Of a stretch of DNA of 59,416 nucleotides, positions 34,082 through 41,105 are shown piece after piece. Source of the DNA: a virus. The position numbers were made by a program, and so were the translations under genes. The stretch is from positions 1-59,416 of IMG/VR virus record IMGVR_UViG_3300025402_000010, one strand, 5' to 3'. The notes beneath the pieces are model-generated. The model did not search any database, was not told where the DNA came from, and saw only the letters and a list, made by a program, of their open reading frames with translations. Numbering within the stretch: the stretch's first letter is position 1; every line of letters begins with the position of its first letter.

Positions 34082-34240
34082 ATGACAAATCGTCGCCGCA
34101 GGGCATGGCGCCCCTCTGAGCTGTCTCAAGTCACAGCTCGGTACATCACATTAATTGGATGTGGTGCTGCGATTGCTGCTTCTGCAGTAGTCAGCGTTTG
34201 GATCTTTGTAGAGACTCTTCGTCTCTGCTTCGGTCACTAG
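34082..34240 (+). CDS. Small single-pass membrane protein
   Basis: A 52-residue protein: a basic N-terminus (MTNRRRRAWRPSELSQ), then one hydrophobic helix (ITLIGCGAAIAASAVVSVWIFV) and a short tail ending LCFGH. By the positive-inside rule the N-terminus would be cytoplasmic. The GGAGGTGAAATT just before the ATG is the same start signal as at 33676 and 35049. Small early membrane proteins in phages often alter host envelope functions; no direct evidence here. Confidence 0.6.
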   Translation: MTNRRRRAWRPSELSQVTARYITLIGCGAAIAASAVVSVWIFVETLRLCFGH

Positions 34241-34275
34241 TTCTTCGTTGGGTTCCCACCCAGCACTGCGTGTGT

Positions 34276-34305
34276 TAGGCAAGCACGTGGTTTAGTAAGT
34301 GCCTA
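34276..34305 (+). promoter_or_regulatory. Leader hairpin of the second type
   Basis: TAGGCA (34276-34281) pairs with TGCCTA (34300-34305), followed at once by GAAAGGA and the ATG at 34322. A hairpin of the same design with changed stem (TGAGCA/TGCTCA) precedes the gene at 34732; both loops end in AGTAAG. Paired changes in the stems support an RNA function. Confidence 0.5.
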
Positions 34306-34321
34306 GAAAGGAAACGATACC

Positions 34322-34657
34322 ATGGAATACTTTTACAAGGTTACCTGGTCGTATCAGTCAACCGTCGGTCGGATTGACGAAGACAACTACGAAAGGGTTA
34401 AGTATCGTCCATACATTGGTGTAGTAGAGCCAATGGTCCGCTACTTCAAGTCACTTGAAGACGCAATGGAGTTCTACTCTTCTTACGACTTCACATTCAC
34501 TGTGGACTACGGCCTCGTGGTTGGCGAGCGTTTTGACACGGCAGAAGAACCCTTCTTCCCAGTCAGCGTGGACAACGAGCTCATTGAAGAAGAGACCACC
34601 ATCATCACCACCACTCTCGTTGTAAAGCGAGAGTGCTTCACTGAGATTACTTATTAG
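34322..34657 (+). CDS. Hypothetical early protein
   Basis: A 111-residue acidic protein (MEYFYKVTWSYQSTVGRIDEDNYERVKYR) with many aromatic residues and a beta-rich look. GAAAGGA lies 9 nt upstream. GC-ending codons prevail as in its neighbours. No recognised domain. Confidence 0.6.
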   Translation: MEYFYKVTWSYQSTVGRIDEDNYERVKYRPYIGVVEPMVRYFKSLEDAMEFYSSYDFTFTVDYGLVVGERFDTAEEPFFPVSVDNELIEEETTIITTTLVVKRECFTEITY

Positions 34658-34684
34658 TTTCTCATCCGTTCATACGGTATGCGT

Positions 34685-34714
34685 TGAGCAAACATGCCGT
34701 GCAGTAAGTGCTCA
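34685..34714 (+). promoter_or_regulatory. Leader hairpin of the second type
   Basis: TGAGCA (34685-34690) pairs with TGCTCA (34709-34714); the loop ends in CAGTAAG, and GAAAGGAGG follows directly. Same architecture as 34276-34305 with a covarying stem. Confidence 0.5.
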
Positions 34715-34731
34715 GAAAGGAGGGGGTCATC

Positions 34732-34938
34732 ATGAAGACCAAGACCACCCCACGCACCGCAGTTAGCATCGCTACTGCTCCCAAGTGCTCCTGTGGCTAC
34801 ATCCCCTTGTTCGTCGACTCAACTGTTTGGGTTGACCGCGAGGGTAACAAGCTCCCAGGTATTGTTCCAGTATCCATGACGATCGATGGAGTCCAGCACT
34901 CCGTTGAGAAGTGCGGTACTGAGACCAAGCGCAAGTAG
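34732..34938 (+). CDS. Small hypothetical protein with CxC motif
   Basis: A 68-residue basic protein (MKTKTTPRTAVSIATAPKCSCGYIPLFVDS) with CSCG and a later single Cys (EKCGTE), which might hold a metal. The ATG at 34732 with AAAGGAGGGG upstream is preferred over an in-frame GTG at 34708 that lies inside the leader hairpin. No known family. Confidence 0.6.
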   Translation: MKTKTTPRTAVSIATAPKCSCGYIPLFVDSTVWVDREGNKLPGIVPVSMTIDGVQHSVEKCGTETKRK

Positions 34939-35001
34939 TACTCAGGTAGTGCCCTGGCAGGGGGCGTTGTACTCTGCTATCCCATCAACCAACTATAGGT
35001 C

Positions 35002-35032
35002 CAGTGACTAGGTTTGTCATAGCCTAGCACTG
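35002..35032 (+). promoter_or_regulatory. Leader hairpin upstream of Shine-Dalgarno
   Basis: CAGTG (35002-35006) and CTAGG (35008-35012) pair with CCTAG (35023-35027) and CACTG (35028-35032), giving a 10-bp stem with one bulged A and the loop TTTGTCATAG. It ends a few bases before GAGGAGGTGAAATT. Third hairpin of the group at 33636 and 34041. Confidence 0.5.
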
Positions 35033-35048
35033 TAGAGGAGGTGAAATT

Positions 35049-35360
35049 ATGACTAAGTCAACCCGCAACATGCGCTTTGCGCAGGTAGTGAAGGAGGAGC
35101 TCTCAGACGTCCTCGTTCGTCCTACCGTGCTCAGCTTCGATGCTATCCAGGAGAAGATTGCTTACTTCGACTCCATGATGGCTCTCGACGCTGACGGTGT
35201 GTGGAAGAAGTGGTACCCACGTACCACTCGTATCACACGCGCTCGCAAGCTTGAGGCCCACTTCTGTGTGGAGAACCCCAAGCAGATCGACGCACGTTCC
35301 AAGAAGGAGCGTCGCCTCGTGTTCTGCGAGACCTGCATCGAGTTCGAGGCAGGACTGTAG
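35049..35360 (+). CDS. Hypothetical early protein with C-terminal Cys pair
   Basis: A 103-residue basic protein. The C-terminal half contains EAHFCVENPKQID...LVFCETCIEF, three Cys and one His that could form a zinc site. GAGGAGGTG is 6 nt before the ATG. Lys codons are AAG almost throughout, in line with strong expression. No family recognised. Confidence 0.65.
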   Translation: MTKSTRNMRFAQVVKEELSDVLVRPTVLSFDAIQEKIAYFDSMMALDADGVWKKWYPRTTRITRARKLEAHFCVENPKQIDARSKKERRLVFCETCIEFEAGL

Positions 35361-35540
35361 TAGGTAACCCATCTAGGTAAGCCCGTGTGCCTAGACGCTG
35401 ACTGTGTAGTACGTGCAGTCAGTGGGTGGGGGTCACTCCCCACCTGGGTACGGTTACCCACGGGTAACCCCCGGCGACTGGGTTAAGTCGAATTATCACA
35501 CGAACGTATTGTGTGACGTAACAAACATTAGGAGACTGCC
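35361..35540 (+). other. Cluster of strong hairpins between genes
   Basis: In 180 bases there are four stems in a row: CTAGG/CCTAG (from 35374), CTGACTG/CAGTCAG (35398-35421), GGTGGGG/CCCCACC (about 35425-35444) and GGTTACCC/GGGTAACC (35451-35468, only two bases between). They could end the upstream transcripts and protect the 5' end of the next, but none has a clear U-run. A GGAG lies before the ATG at 35541. Confidence 0.45.
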
Positions 35541-36416
35541 ATGAAGGCATCTACTTTTGTGTCCCTGTCCACCCTCGACTTCAACGAGGAGGAGCTGTCA
35601 ACTGACCTTGACATCCTTCTCTTCGCTGACGAGGAGACGTCCGCTCAGTCAGACGGAGCCGTGCGTGTAGCGCGTCTCAACAAGACTGAGGCCATCACCC
35701 TGTCAGGTCTTTCTACTGACCTGGTGATCGGTCGCGGGCTCGCTGACTTCCGCAAGGAGTACTTCGACTGTGTCGTTGACTCCGAGGGGAAGATTGGTAG
35801 CTTCGTAGGCAAGCCCCTCCCCCAGGGTATTGTCTTCGACGCCACCTCCAAGCGTGACCGTGCGTACGGTACCCACGTGTACAACATTGCAGCGGCTCTG
35901 TCGCCTGCCTCTGTTGTCCACAGCGGTATGGTCTACGGTAAGTCGTTCCTGGCTAACCGTATGCAGGTTCAGATTGCATCTGACTTGCAGACCGACCCTC
36001 GTACCGGTGAGAAGTTCTACTTCATCGGTGTGCGTCGCTTCGGTATCCTCTCAGAGGCTACTGACTTCGCGTACCGTGACACCGGTCGTGGTGGCGTGCA
36101 GGCGCGTATCAAGTTGTACACCAACGTTGAGAAGGGTACCTTCTACTTCAAGGTGTTCAACAAGCTCACGCAGAAGCACGACCGCATCTACCAGGTTCCT
36201 GGTGACGTGCAGTGGTACGACCTCGTTAAGACTCGTCTTAACATGGCTCTGCCATCCGGCGCGTCGCGGTTGGACATCTACACCTCCGAGCTCAACAAGC
36301 TCGACGAGAACGTTGCTGAGGACCTGCGTGGTACCCAGCTGATGTTCTTCGAGGTGTACAAGACTGCCAAGGCTGCTATCATCGCGGCCAAGGTAGTGGA
36401 CGCCCCACAGGCCTAG
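35541..36416 (+). CDS. Hypothetical highly expressed protein
   Basis: A 291-residue soluble protein with no Cys-rich motif, no membrane segment and a balanced alpha/beta composition (MKASTFVSLSTLDFNEEELSTDLDILLFADEE). Codons are strongly biased to C/G endings (CTC, GTC, AAG, GAC), more than in any other large gene here, suggesting high expression. It stands alone between hairpin clusters. No family recognised. It might be a DNA-binding or host-takeover protein, but nothing in the sequence decides. Confidence 0.65.
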   Translation: MKASTFVSLSTLDFNEEELSTDLDILLFADEETSAQSDGAVRVARLNKTEAITLSGLSTDLVIGRGLADFRKEYFDCVVDSEGKIGSFVGKPLPQGIVFDATSKRDRAYGTHVYNIAAALSPASVVHSGMVYGKSFLANRMQVQIASDLQTDPRTGEKFYFIGVRRFGILSEATDFAYRDTGRGGVQARIKLYTNVEKGTFYFKVFNKLTQKHDRIYQVPGDVQWYDLVKTRLNMALPSGASRLDIYTSELNKLDENVAEDLRGTQLMFFEVYKTAKAAIIAAKVVDAPQA

Positions 36417-36422
36417 TCAGCC

Positions 36423-36444
36423 CCCAGTCCTGAGTCAGACTGGG
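36423..36444 (+). terminator. Perfect 7-bp hairpin after 291-aa gene
   Basis: CCCAGTC (36423-36429) pairs with GACTGGG (36438-36444), followed by TTACCTT, just after the stop codon. A second, longer stem CCCCCACAC (36463-36471) with GTGTGGGGG (36502-36510) follows. Together they probably end the transcript of the 291-aa gene. Confidence 0.5.
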
Positions 36445-36575
36445 TTACCTTAAACTGACTCGCCCCCACACCCACAGATGTTGTGTGTGCCCTCGAAGGG
36501 AGTGTGGGGGTCTATGCCGCAACGTATGCAGCAGAACATGTATCATACATACATGTAGTAGTAAAAGGAACAAGC

Positions 36576-36857
36576 ATGGATGCATTCCGTGTTATTGCAA
36601 TCGAACGCAAGTTCGGTAAGGTAGTCAACCGTACCATGTTGGGAGATGTATATTCCAACGTGAATCGTGCCAAGTATCAGTTGCGTACTTGGTATGGAGT
36701 GAAACGGTTCAACGAAGTGGCGGACAGGCTAATTGTGGGCTCATGCCGCCCCAGGTGGCACACAAAGCTCACGTTCGTCATCGCGCAACAGTCTTACTAC
36801 GAGGAGATCGCTAGCTACACCAGCGATGAGCTCGAGGAGATTGCAGCTAATGGCTGA
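36576..36857 (+). CDS. Small basic hypothetical protein
   Basis: A 93-residue protein (MDAFRVIAIERKFGKVVNRTMLGDVYSNVNRAKYQLRTWYG). The ATG at 36576 has AAAAGGAA 5 nt upstream; the frame extends to 36483, but that part overlaps the hairpin structures. It lies directly before the parS-like region, where a DNA-binding or partition helper might be expected, but no such motif is visible. Confidence 0.55.
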   Translation: MDAFRVIAIERKFGKVVNRTMLGDVYSNVNRAKYQLRTWYGVKRFNEVADRLIVGSCRPRWHTKLTFVIAQQSYYEEIASYTSDELEEIAANG

Positions 36858-36926
36858 GGAGTACACCGATTGGTGGAGAGTATTCAACCAGGTGCCTAGG
36901 GTCTAGGGCCTAGTTGTAACTCAAAT

Positions 36927-36942
36927 TGTTTCACGTGAAACA
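36927..36942. other. parS: parS-like site 1
   Basis: TGTTTCACGTGAAACA, a perfect 16-bp palindrome identical to the chromosomal parS consensus bound by ParB/Spo0J proteins. The flank continues as TATG, which is mirrored at the second site. Confidence 0.8.
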
Positions 36943-36962
36943 TATGTGTTTGTCTAAGCATA

Positions 36963-36978
36963 TGTTTCACGTGAAACA
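36963..36978. other. parS: parS-like site 2
   Basis: A second perfect copy of TGTTTCACGTGAAACA, 36 bp from the first (start to start). The facing flanks (ACATATG and CATATGT) form a larger inverted repeat, so the pair is arranged symmetrically. No parB gene is seen in the window. Confidence 0.8.
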
Positions 36979-37237
36979 TTCCCCGCATGGGGGGATATAT
37001 TTAGCTAAAGCTAACTCCTCCCATTGCATTTATGTTCATTGATGCGTACGTAAGGCATCGCAATACCATACCAATGTATGTTAAGTGGGTGGGTTCTATG
37101 AACCCGAGGTATGCTTGTTGACCTTGATGGCCCTAAACGTATCCTGCCATGTATACGTGCATACATACATGACTGTGCATGGCTAAGCATTTTTCCGTAT
37201 GTTAACGGGTATGTGCCTACATTGGTGTGGTATTGGG

Positions 37238-37279
37238 ATGTCTTAAAATTTTTATGTGTGTTTAGACACACATGACATC
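37238..37279. repeat. Nested inverted repeat
   Basis: GATGTC (37238-37243) pairs with GACATC (37274-37279), enclosing a perfect 8-bp stem ATGTGTGT/ACACACAT (37254-37261, 37266-37273) with a TTAG loop. It lies between the parS pair and the next gene and may be a terminator, operator or origin element. Confidence 0.55.
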
Positions 37280-37333
37280 CTCATATTCCTGCTCTAGTTG
37301 GATTTATATAGCAGGGGTATGGTTGTATATGTA

Positions 37334-37350
37334 CTTACTAAGTAAGTAAG
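37334..37350 (+). promoter_or_regulatory. AAGTA-loop hairpin 1
   Basis: CTTACT-AAGTA-AGTAAG, a 6-bp stem with the loop AAGTA, 27 nt before the ATG at 37378. First of eight such elements in the plus-strand block; stems differ while pairing is kept. Confidence 0.65.
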
Positions 37351-37377
37351 CTACAAATAGTATCAAAGGAATAACCC

Positions 37378-37596
37378 ATGGCAATAGTAACTGCCGAAGA
37401 GGTGCTGTCCAAAATATTGGCCAATGCCTGCCCTAGCAAACTACTCGATGGTGAGTACAAGTTGTTTCTCATAGAGACACACTGCGTCAATTGGCACGTG
37501 CAAGCCAAAATCATCCAAGAACCCTCGGACGACCAAGGTTGGTTGTTCGAAGTGCGTTCAATCGAGCCAGTAAACGAGGTGGTATATGATGACTGA
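37378..37596 (+). CDS. Small hypothetical protein
   Basis: A 72-residue acidic protein (MAIVTAEEVLSKILANACPSKLLDGEYKLFLIETHCVNW). AAAGGA lies 9 nt upstream. The end overlaps the next gene by 11 nt, so the two are translationally coupled. No family recognised. Confidence 0.6.
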   Translation: MAIVTAEEVLSKILANACPSKLLDGEYKLFLIETHCVNWHVQAKIIQEPSDDQGWLFEVRSIEPVNEVVYDD

Positions 37597-38074
37597 CCCT
37601 ATCCAGGCGTTGTTCGACCGCATCATGGAGGATGCACGTGATCAAAAGAGGGCAGAATCAAGTTATTACAACCTTGGTGACTTGATCGATGCCCTCGAGG
37701 GGATTGATTCAACTCTCCCCGTTGAGTTCACGTCAGCTGATAACAGGTACGGCAACGACCAACCAGGTGAGTTCTTCAGCTGGCGTGGTGACTACCACGA
37801 GCTTGCTCTTGGCTATTGCACCTCTAAGGTATACGACTGGAACACCAGTGAATACATCCCAGTTCCACCGCCCACCGTTGGTAGCTTGCTTGCTCGATGC
37901 ATTGCCGCTGATGGTGCTACCTTTGAGGGTTACAAGGGTGGTGACTTCACAATGAATCGGTCGTGCAGGATCTTTGTAGAGTTTGACCAGTCTTACTACA
38001 ATGGCCCGCAGATTGCTGATGTAACTGTGGTCGATGGCAAGTGCCTCATCAAGCTTGAGAACTGGACTGAGTAA
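37586..38074 (+). CDS. Hypothetical protein
   Basis: A 162-residue acidic protein with many Tyr and Asp residues (YYNLGDLIDALEGIDSTLPVEFTSADNRYGNDQPGEFFSWRGDYHELALGYC). A fairly compact alpha/beta sequence that recalls small phage proteins of unknown function. Two adjacent ATG codons are available; GAGGTGG lies upstream. Coupled to the previous gene. Confidence 0.65.
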   Translation: MMTDPIQALFDRIMEDARDQKRAESSYYNLGDLIDALEGIDSTLPVEFTSADNRYGNDQPGEFFSWRGDYHELALGYCTSKVYDWNTSEYIPVPPPTVGSLLARCIAADGATFEGYKGGDFTMNRSCRIFVEFDQSYYNGPQIADVTVVDGKCLIKLENWTE

Positions 38075-38076
38075 CA

Positions 38077-38244
38077 ATGTACCATCACTCAGCTCTATGC
38101 AAGTGTGGTGAGTATTACTTGCTTGATGTTTGTTGCGGTGAGTATGTTCGTCGAGTTTCTACTGACGAACTAATCAACGAAGTACATGTTGACATCGGAA
38201 ACCATGCACCTACTGGGTGCAACGATGAGTACCGCAACCATTAA
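38077..38244 (+). CDS. Small Cys-rich protein
   Basis: A 55-residue protein: MYHHSALCKCGEYYLLDVCCGEYVRR...APTGCNDEYRNH. The CKC and CC pairs could form a small metal site. It starts 2 nt after the previous stop, without a strong ribosome-binding site of its own, so it depends on coupling. Confidence 0.5.
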   Translation: MYHHSALCKCGEYYLLDVCCGEYVRRVSTDELINEVHVDIGNHAPTGCNDEYRNH

Positions 38245-38254
38245 GCAGTAACAA

Positions 38255-38269
38255 TACCCAAGTAGGGTA
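38255..38269 (+). promoter_or_regulatory. AAGTA-loop hairpin 2
   Basis: TACCC-AAGTA-GGGTA, 28 nt before the GTG start at 38298. It is followed by TAGTAAACAAACA and GGAG, a leader shared with hairpin 3. Confidence 0.7.
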
Positions 38270-38297
38270 GTAGTAAACAAACACATGGAGATCCCCT

Positions 38298-38735
38298 GTG
38301 GACATAGTAACACCAAGCAGTGCCCCCGACTCGTTCGGGTTCATACCAATAGATGCTGAGACCAGCACTGATAACGAGTACCAAAATTGGGTTAAATGCT
38401 TGTGCAAATGTGGCAACTGGTTTGAGCTGGACTTTGGTGACGAGACTACGGATTTGATTGTTCACCGCGAACGCCCAGGTAATGAAGCAGTTATCAGTAT
38501 TGTTCTTTCCAAGCCTGAGCTTGAGAAGTTGCTCGAGCTTGTGCAGAAAGCATTGGCTGGGCAACCAGAGGCTACAAAAGAACCAGACGAGAAAGAACCA
38601 TTTCATCCATATCCTGATGCTGTAGAAAAACATTACTGCAGTTATTGTGACTGTGAGTACTACAAGCTTGAGGATGGTACGATAACGCCTTGTTGTTGCA
38701 CTGATGATGAAACAATTGAACAGGAGGAATGTTGA
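38298..38735 (+). CDS. Acidic protein with two zinc-ribbon-like Cys clusters
   Basis: A 145-residue protein starting at GTG with GGAG 7 nt upstream. WVKCLCKCGNWFELDFG (near residue 33) resembles half a zinc ribbon, and HYCSYCDCEYYKLEDGTITPCCCTDDE (near 110-137) gives a second dense Cys set. The middle is helical (KPELEKLLELVQKAL). Function unknown. Confidence 0.6.
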   Translation: MDIVTPSSAPDSFGFIPIDAETSTDNEYQNWVKCLCKCGNWFELDFGDETTDLIVHRERPGNEAVISIVLSKPELEKLLELVQKALAGQPEATKEPDEKEPFHPYPDAVEKHYCSYCDCEYYKLEDGTITPCCCTDDETIEQEEC

Positions 38736-39013
38736 TGAGCAGAACACACATCAAACCAAAGTCCAAACTGTGGTGGAAAAAGGTTGCTGCTGCTTGGGAA
38801 GAGCAAGAGCGCCCGGATGCACCACACGCTGGTACTGCGTGGCCTAAGCAGATAGAGAAGCGGCACAGGAAGCGCACTCTACGAGCAGACAAGAAGGGTA
38901 ATCCCTTTCGTATCTGGTGGTCTGATGACCCACCCCAGAAGCCAGTGGCTCACAAATGGGAGCGTCGAGTACGTAAGCAACAGGTGCTACGTGAACAACT
39001 AGAGGAGGAATAA
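38735..39013 (+). CDS. Basic Trp-rich hypothetical protein
   Basis: A 92-residue strongly basic protein (KLWWKKVAAAWEEQERPD, RHRKRTLRADKKGNPFRIWW, RRVRKQQVLREQ). Its ATG overlaps the previous stop by one base (TGATG) with GGAGGA 8 nt upstream. The charge suggests nucleic-acid binding, but no fold was recognised. Confidence 0.6.
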   Translation: MSRTHIKPKSKLWWKKVAAAWEEQERPDAPHAGTAWPKQIEKRHRKRTLRADKKGNPFRIWWSDDPPQKPVAHKWERRVRKQQVLREQLEEE

Positions 39014-39222
39014 TGTTCATTGTTACTGAATACAACTACGATGAAAACATCGTGGGTGCGTATCATACTCTTGATGATGCTAAGGATATTATCCAAAGCA
39101 ACTTGCCAAGTTTAACTTGGGAATGGTTGGTTGACCCTATCAAACCAAAGAGGACATACGCATTGACTAACAAAGTCATACTCTTTGTTATCGATGAAGA
39201 AAACAGCTGGCCTGTTGATTGA
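39013..39222 (+). CDS. Small hypothetical protein
   Basis: A 69-residue acidic protein (MFIVTEYNYDENIVGAYHTLDDAKDIIQSNLP) with an alpha/beta look. Starts on the last base of the previous stop (TAATG), with GAGGAGGA upstream. Resembles the small FIVxxxxYDEN-type proteins common in phage operons; no specific family claimed. Confidence 0.6.
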   Translation: MFIVTEYNYDENIVGAYHTLDDAKDIIQSNLPSLTWEWLVDPIKPKRTYALTNKVILFVIDEENSWPVD

Positions 39223-39243
39223 TCTGATGTTCGCAGTACCAAT

Positions 39244-39258
39244 TACCCAAGTAGGGTA
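39244..39258 (+). promoter_or_regulatory. AAGTA-loop hairpin 3
   Basis: TACCC-AAGTA-GGGTA, identical to hairpin 2, 27 nt before the GTG start at 39286. The following leader (AACAAATAAACACAAGGAG) is close to that of hairpin 2, so the two leaders look duplicated. Confidence 0.7.
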
Positions 39259-39285
39259 GCAACAAATAAACACAAGGAGATTCTT

Positions 39286-39615
39286 GTGGAAGTAACAACA
39301 ACAAACAATGCCACCGGCTGGTTCGGTGGTTTGCCAGTAGGTAAGTGCACCCGCTGCCAGCAGGATATCAAGATGTACAGCGAGAATCAACCAAGGGACG
39401 GTATGCACTTGCGCTTGTTTGATGGCTACGGCATGTTCACTGACAGTTGGGAAAAACCGCTCGAGGACATCATCCTTTGCCACAATTGTGTTCTGTGGTT
39501 CTTGGAAGGTTTCCCAGAAGAATACAAGCAACAGTTCATAGGCGGTCACGGTCCTGGCGGTGATTGCTCACCTGCTTGCGAGTACGCATTCAATCTAAGA
39601 GAGGATATGCAATGA
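39286..39615 (+). CDS. Hypothetical protein with CxxC and CxxC pairs
   Basis: A 109-residue protein starting at GTG (AAGGAG 7 nt upstream). KCTRCQQDIKMYSE near residue 20 and ILCHNCVLWF near 64 form a likely C4 zinc site spanning about 45 residues. The C-terminal part has GPGGDCSPACEYAF. Partly related in layout to the product of 38298, which has the same leader. Confidence 0.6.
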   Translation: MEVTTTNNATGWFGGLPVGKCTRCQQDIKMYSENQPRDGMHLRLFDGYGMFTDSWEKPLEDIILCHNCVLWFLEGFPEEYKQQFIGGHGPGGDCSPACEYAFNLREDMQ

Positions 39616-39908
39616 AAGTATGGGCAGTAGATACAACGGTTAGTGCTCATGCCCATGAAGAGGGCATGAATATCCTATCCATTAAATGGTTTGGTTTCTT
39701 CAAGGAATTGAAGGATGCCCAAACTTCAGTGGAGCAGTGGTACTCAACCCTTCGGCCAGGCAAAAAAGTCTTGCCCATTGGCAAGGGATGGAGTCTTGAT
39801 GATGATGGCGATTACATTGCCTCGTTCATTGAGTATGACATCATCGACGGTGAGAAGATGAGTCAAGAAGCGCATGTAGTACGCATTTCCAAGCACAAAG
39901 TGCAGTAA
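39612..39908 (+). CDS. Small hypothetical protein
   Basis: A 98-residue protein (MKVWAVDTTVSAHAHEEGMNILSIKWFGFFKELKDA). Its ATG overlaps the stop of the previous gene (ATGA), with GAGGA upstream. No Cys, no membrane helix; a compact alpha/beta sequence. Function unknown. Confidence 0.6.
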   Translation: MKVWAVDTTVSAHAHEEGMNILSIKWFGFFKELKDAQTSVEQWYSTLRPGKKVLPIGKGWSLDDDGDYIASFIEYDIIDGEKMSQEAHVVRISKHKVQ

Positions 39909-39921
39909 CAAAGTAGTACCA

Positions 39922-39936
39922 GTAGCAAGTAGCTAC
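39922..39936 (+). promoter_or_regulatory. AAGTA-loop hairpin 4
   Basis: GTAGC-AAGTA-GCTAC, 24 nt before the ATG at 39961. The stem shares no sequence with hairpins 2 and 3 beyond the pairing pattern. Confidence 0.7.
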
Positions 39937-39960
39937 GCATTTAGTAGAAAGATACACGCC

Positions 39961-40431
39961 ATGAGTGATCTGTTTACAATCAACAACATAAATATGGAAG
40001 AGGGTGAGAACCTGTTTGAGCCTACTTGTTTCAAGTATCGCTTTGACAAGCTCTACCACTTCCACATGGCAGTCGTCGACTGCTGTGACGTATACGCAGC
40101 TGTGCTTATGCAAGCTGCTGAGGCAGGAGGTACATGGGAAATCAAACAGAACATACCAGTGCTGAGGGAAGACATTCCAGCATTGGACTTACGTGCGATC
40201 GATAACCCGCTTGACATTGTGCTGCAATACTTCCAGCGCCTCAAGCGTGACGTGCGTGATGGTCAACTTAACCTTGACATTACGCAATTGATTTCTTGTC
40301 AGGACATACCAGGCAAGATTGCGATGTCATTCAAGCACGTCTTGTTCAATCAAGGACAAGACTTGTTTAACCCACGGCTTCACGGTTGGGGTGACATCAA
40401 AACAATAGAAAGTGAGACATCATGTCACTAA
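39961..40431 (+). CDS. Hypothetical protein
   Basis: A 156-residue acidic protein (MSDLFTINNINMEEGENLFEPTCFKYRFDKLYHFHMAVVDCC), probably alpha-helical in its second half. GAAAGA precedes the ATG. The end overlaps the next start by 10 nt. No family recognised. Confidence 0.6.
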   Translation: MSDLFTINNINMEEGENLFEPTCFKYRFDKLYHFHMAVVDCCDVYAAVLMQAAEAGGTWEIKQNIPVLREDIPALDLRAIDNPLDIVLQYFQRLKRDVRDGQLNLDITQLISCQDIPGKIAMSFKHVLFNQGQDLFNPRLHGWGDIKTIESETSCH

Positions 40432-40700
40432 ACATACAACGACTCATCGATGCAGGGTTTACAGATGAAGACATCCGCGTTGTCTTTACTGCGTTTGAGA
40501 CAACGATGTCTGAAATGAACAAAGCAATTGAAGAGATGAAAGACAATCTTCCGTTCAGCGATGAGATGATAAAGGGAGCTAACAGACGTTCAGAAGAAAT
40601 TATTGAACGCATTAAGTTGTACAAACAACGTTCAACTAATGACATCGATCAACTCTTTGGCATCTGGGCACAGATGGCAATAAACGGTGACGCAGACTAA
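40422..40700 (+). CDS. Small helical hypothetical protein
   Basis: A 92-residue protein of two or three amphipathic helices (LIDAGFTDEDIRVVFTAFETTMSEMNKAIEEMKDNL), probably a coiled-coil dimer. Translationally coupled to the previous gene. Function unknown. Confidence 0.6.
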   Translation: MSLNIQRLIDAGFTDEDIRVVFTAFETTMSEMNKAIEEMKDNLPFSDEMIKGANRRSEEIIERIKLYKQRSTNDIDQLFGIWAQMAINGDAD

Positions 40701-40748
40701 CAGTTCTCAAGGCCTCACCACTCAACAGTGAGTGGTGGGGTCGAGACC

Positions 40749-40765
40749 GTAGCTAAGTAAGCTAC
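40749..40765 (+). promoter_or_regulatory. AAGTA-loop hairpin 5
   Basis: GTAGCT-AAGTA-AGCTAC, a perfect 6-bp stem, 26 nt before the ATG at 40792. A stem CTCACCACTC/GAGTGGTGGG-type hairpin lies just before it (40713-40740) and may end the upstream transcript. Confidence 0.7.
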
Positions 40766-40791
40766 AAATTACCAAGTAACAAGGAGTTACA

Positions 40792-41094
40792 ATGGCTATT
40801 TCAATGAAGCAAGCAGCACCAGCACCAGCTGCGCAGGGTTCAACCATAAGTAAGTTGTTCCAGGAACGTCGTCTGACGCTCATGGAAAACCCTGGTGTGT
40901 GGTACGAATACAGCAACAATCTGCGAGCTAACACCATGGGAAGCGTTCTTTCCAGCCTTTGTGGTGTCAAGCTCCCTGCTTTAAAGGGAATTGATCGTAA
41001 GCTGTTGCCCTACCAGGTGGCATCACGACGTATGGAAGACGGGACCTATTCGGTCTTTGCTCGTTACGTGGGTGAACAACAAGAGTGGGTATAG
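40792..41094 (+). CDS. Hypothetical protein
   Basis: A 100-residue basic protein (MAISMKQAAPAPAAQGSTISKLFQERRLTLMENPGVWYEYSNNLRANTMG). AAGGAG lies 6 nt upstream. The short Ala/Pro start may be a flexible arm and the rest a small alpha/beta domain. No family recognised. Confidence 0.6.
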   Translation: MAISMKQAAPAPAAQGSTISKLFQERRLTLMENPGVWYEYSNNLRANTMGSVLSSLCGVKLPALKGIDRKLLPYQVASRRMEDGTYSVFARYVGEQQEWV

Positions 41095-41105
41095 CCCCGC
41101 TACTG

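Larger units (their letters stand above)
36858..37377. other. Centromere- or origin-like non-coding region with two parS sites
   Basis: No credible gene in 520 bases; the longest frame (37011-37271, minus) has no ribosome-binding site and an odd composition. Contents: two perfect parS palindromes, a run of CATAC/CATGTA repeats around 37040-37170, a nested hairpin (37238-37279) and one AAGTA hairpin. Iterated palindromes in an AT-rich non-coding stretch are typical of partition sites and replication origins. Confidence 0.6.

Noticed and set aside
35830-36342. A 170-codon plus frame inside the 291-aa gene
   Set aside because: Shifted frame of a gene with strong GC-ending codon bias; Ser/Thr/Arg/Cys-rich artefact without a ribosome-binding site.
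37011-37271. An 86-codon minus-strand frame in the parS region
   Set aside because: No ribosome-binding site, unusual His/Tyr/Arg-rich composition, opposite to all neighbouring genes, and it covers repeats that explain the sequence better as a non-coding site.
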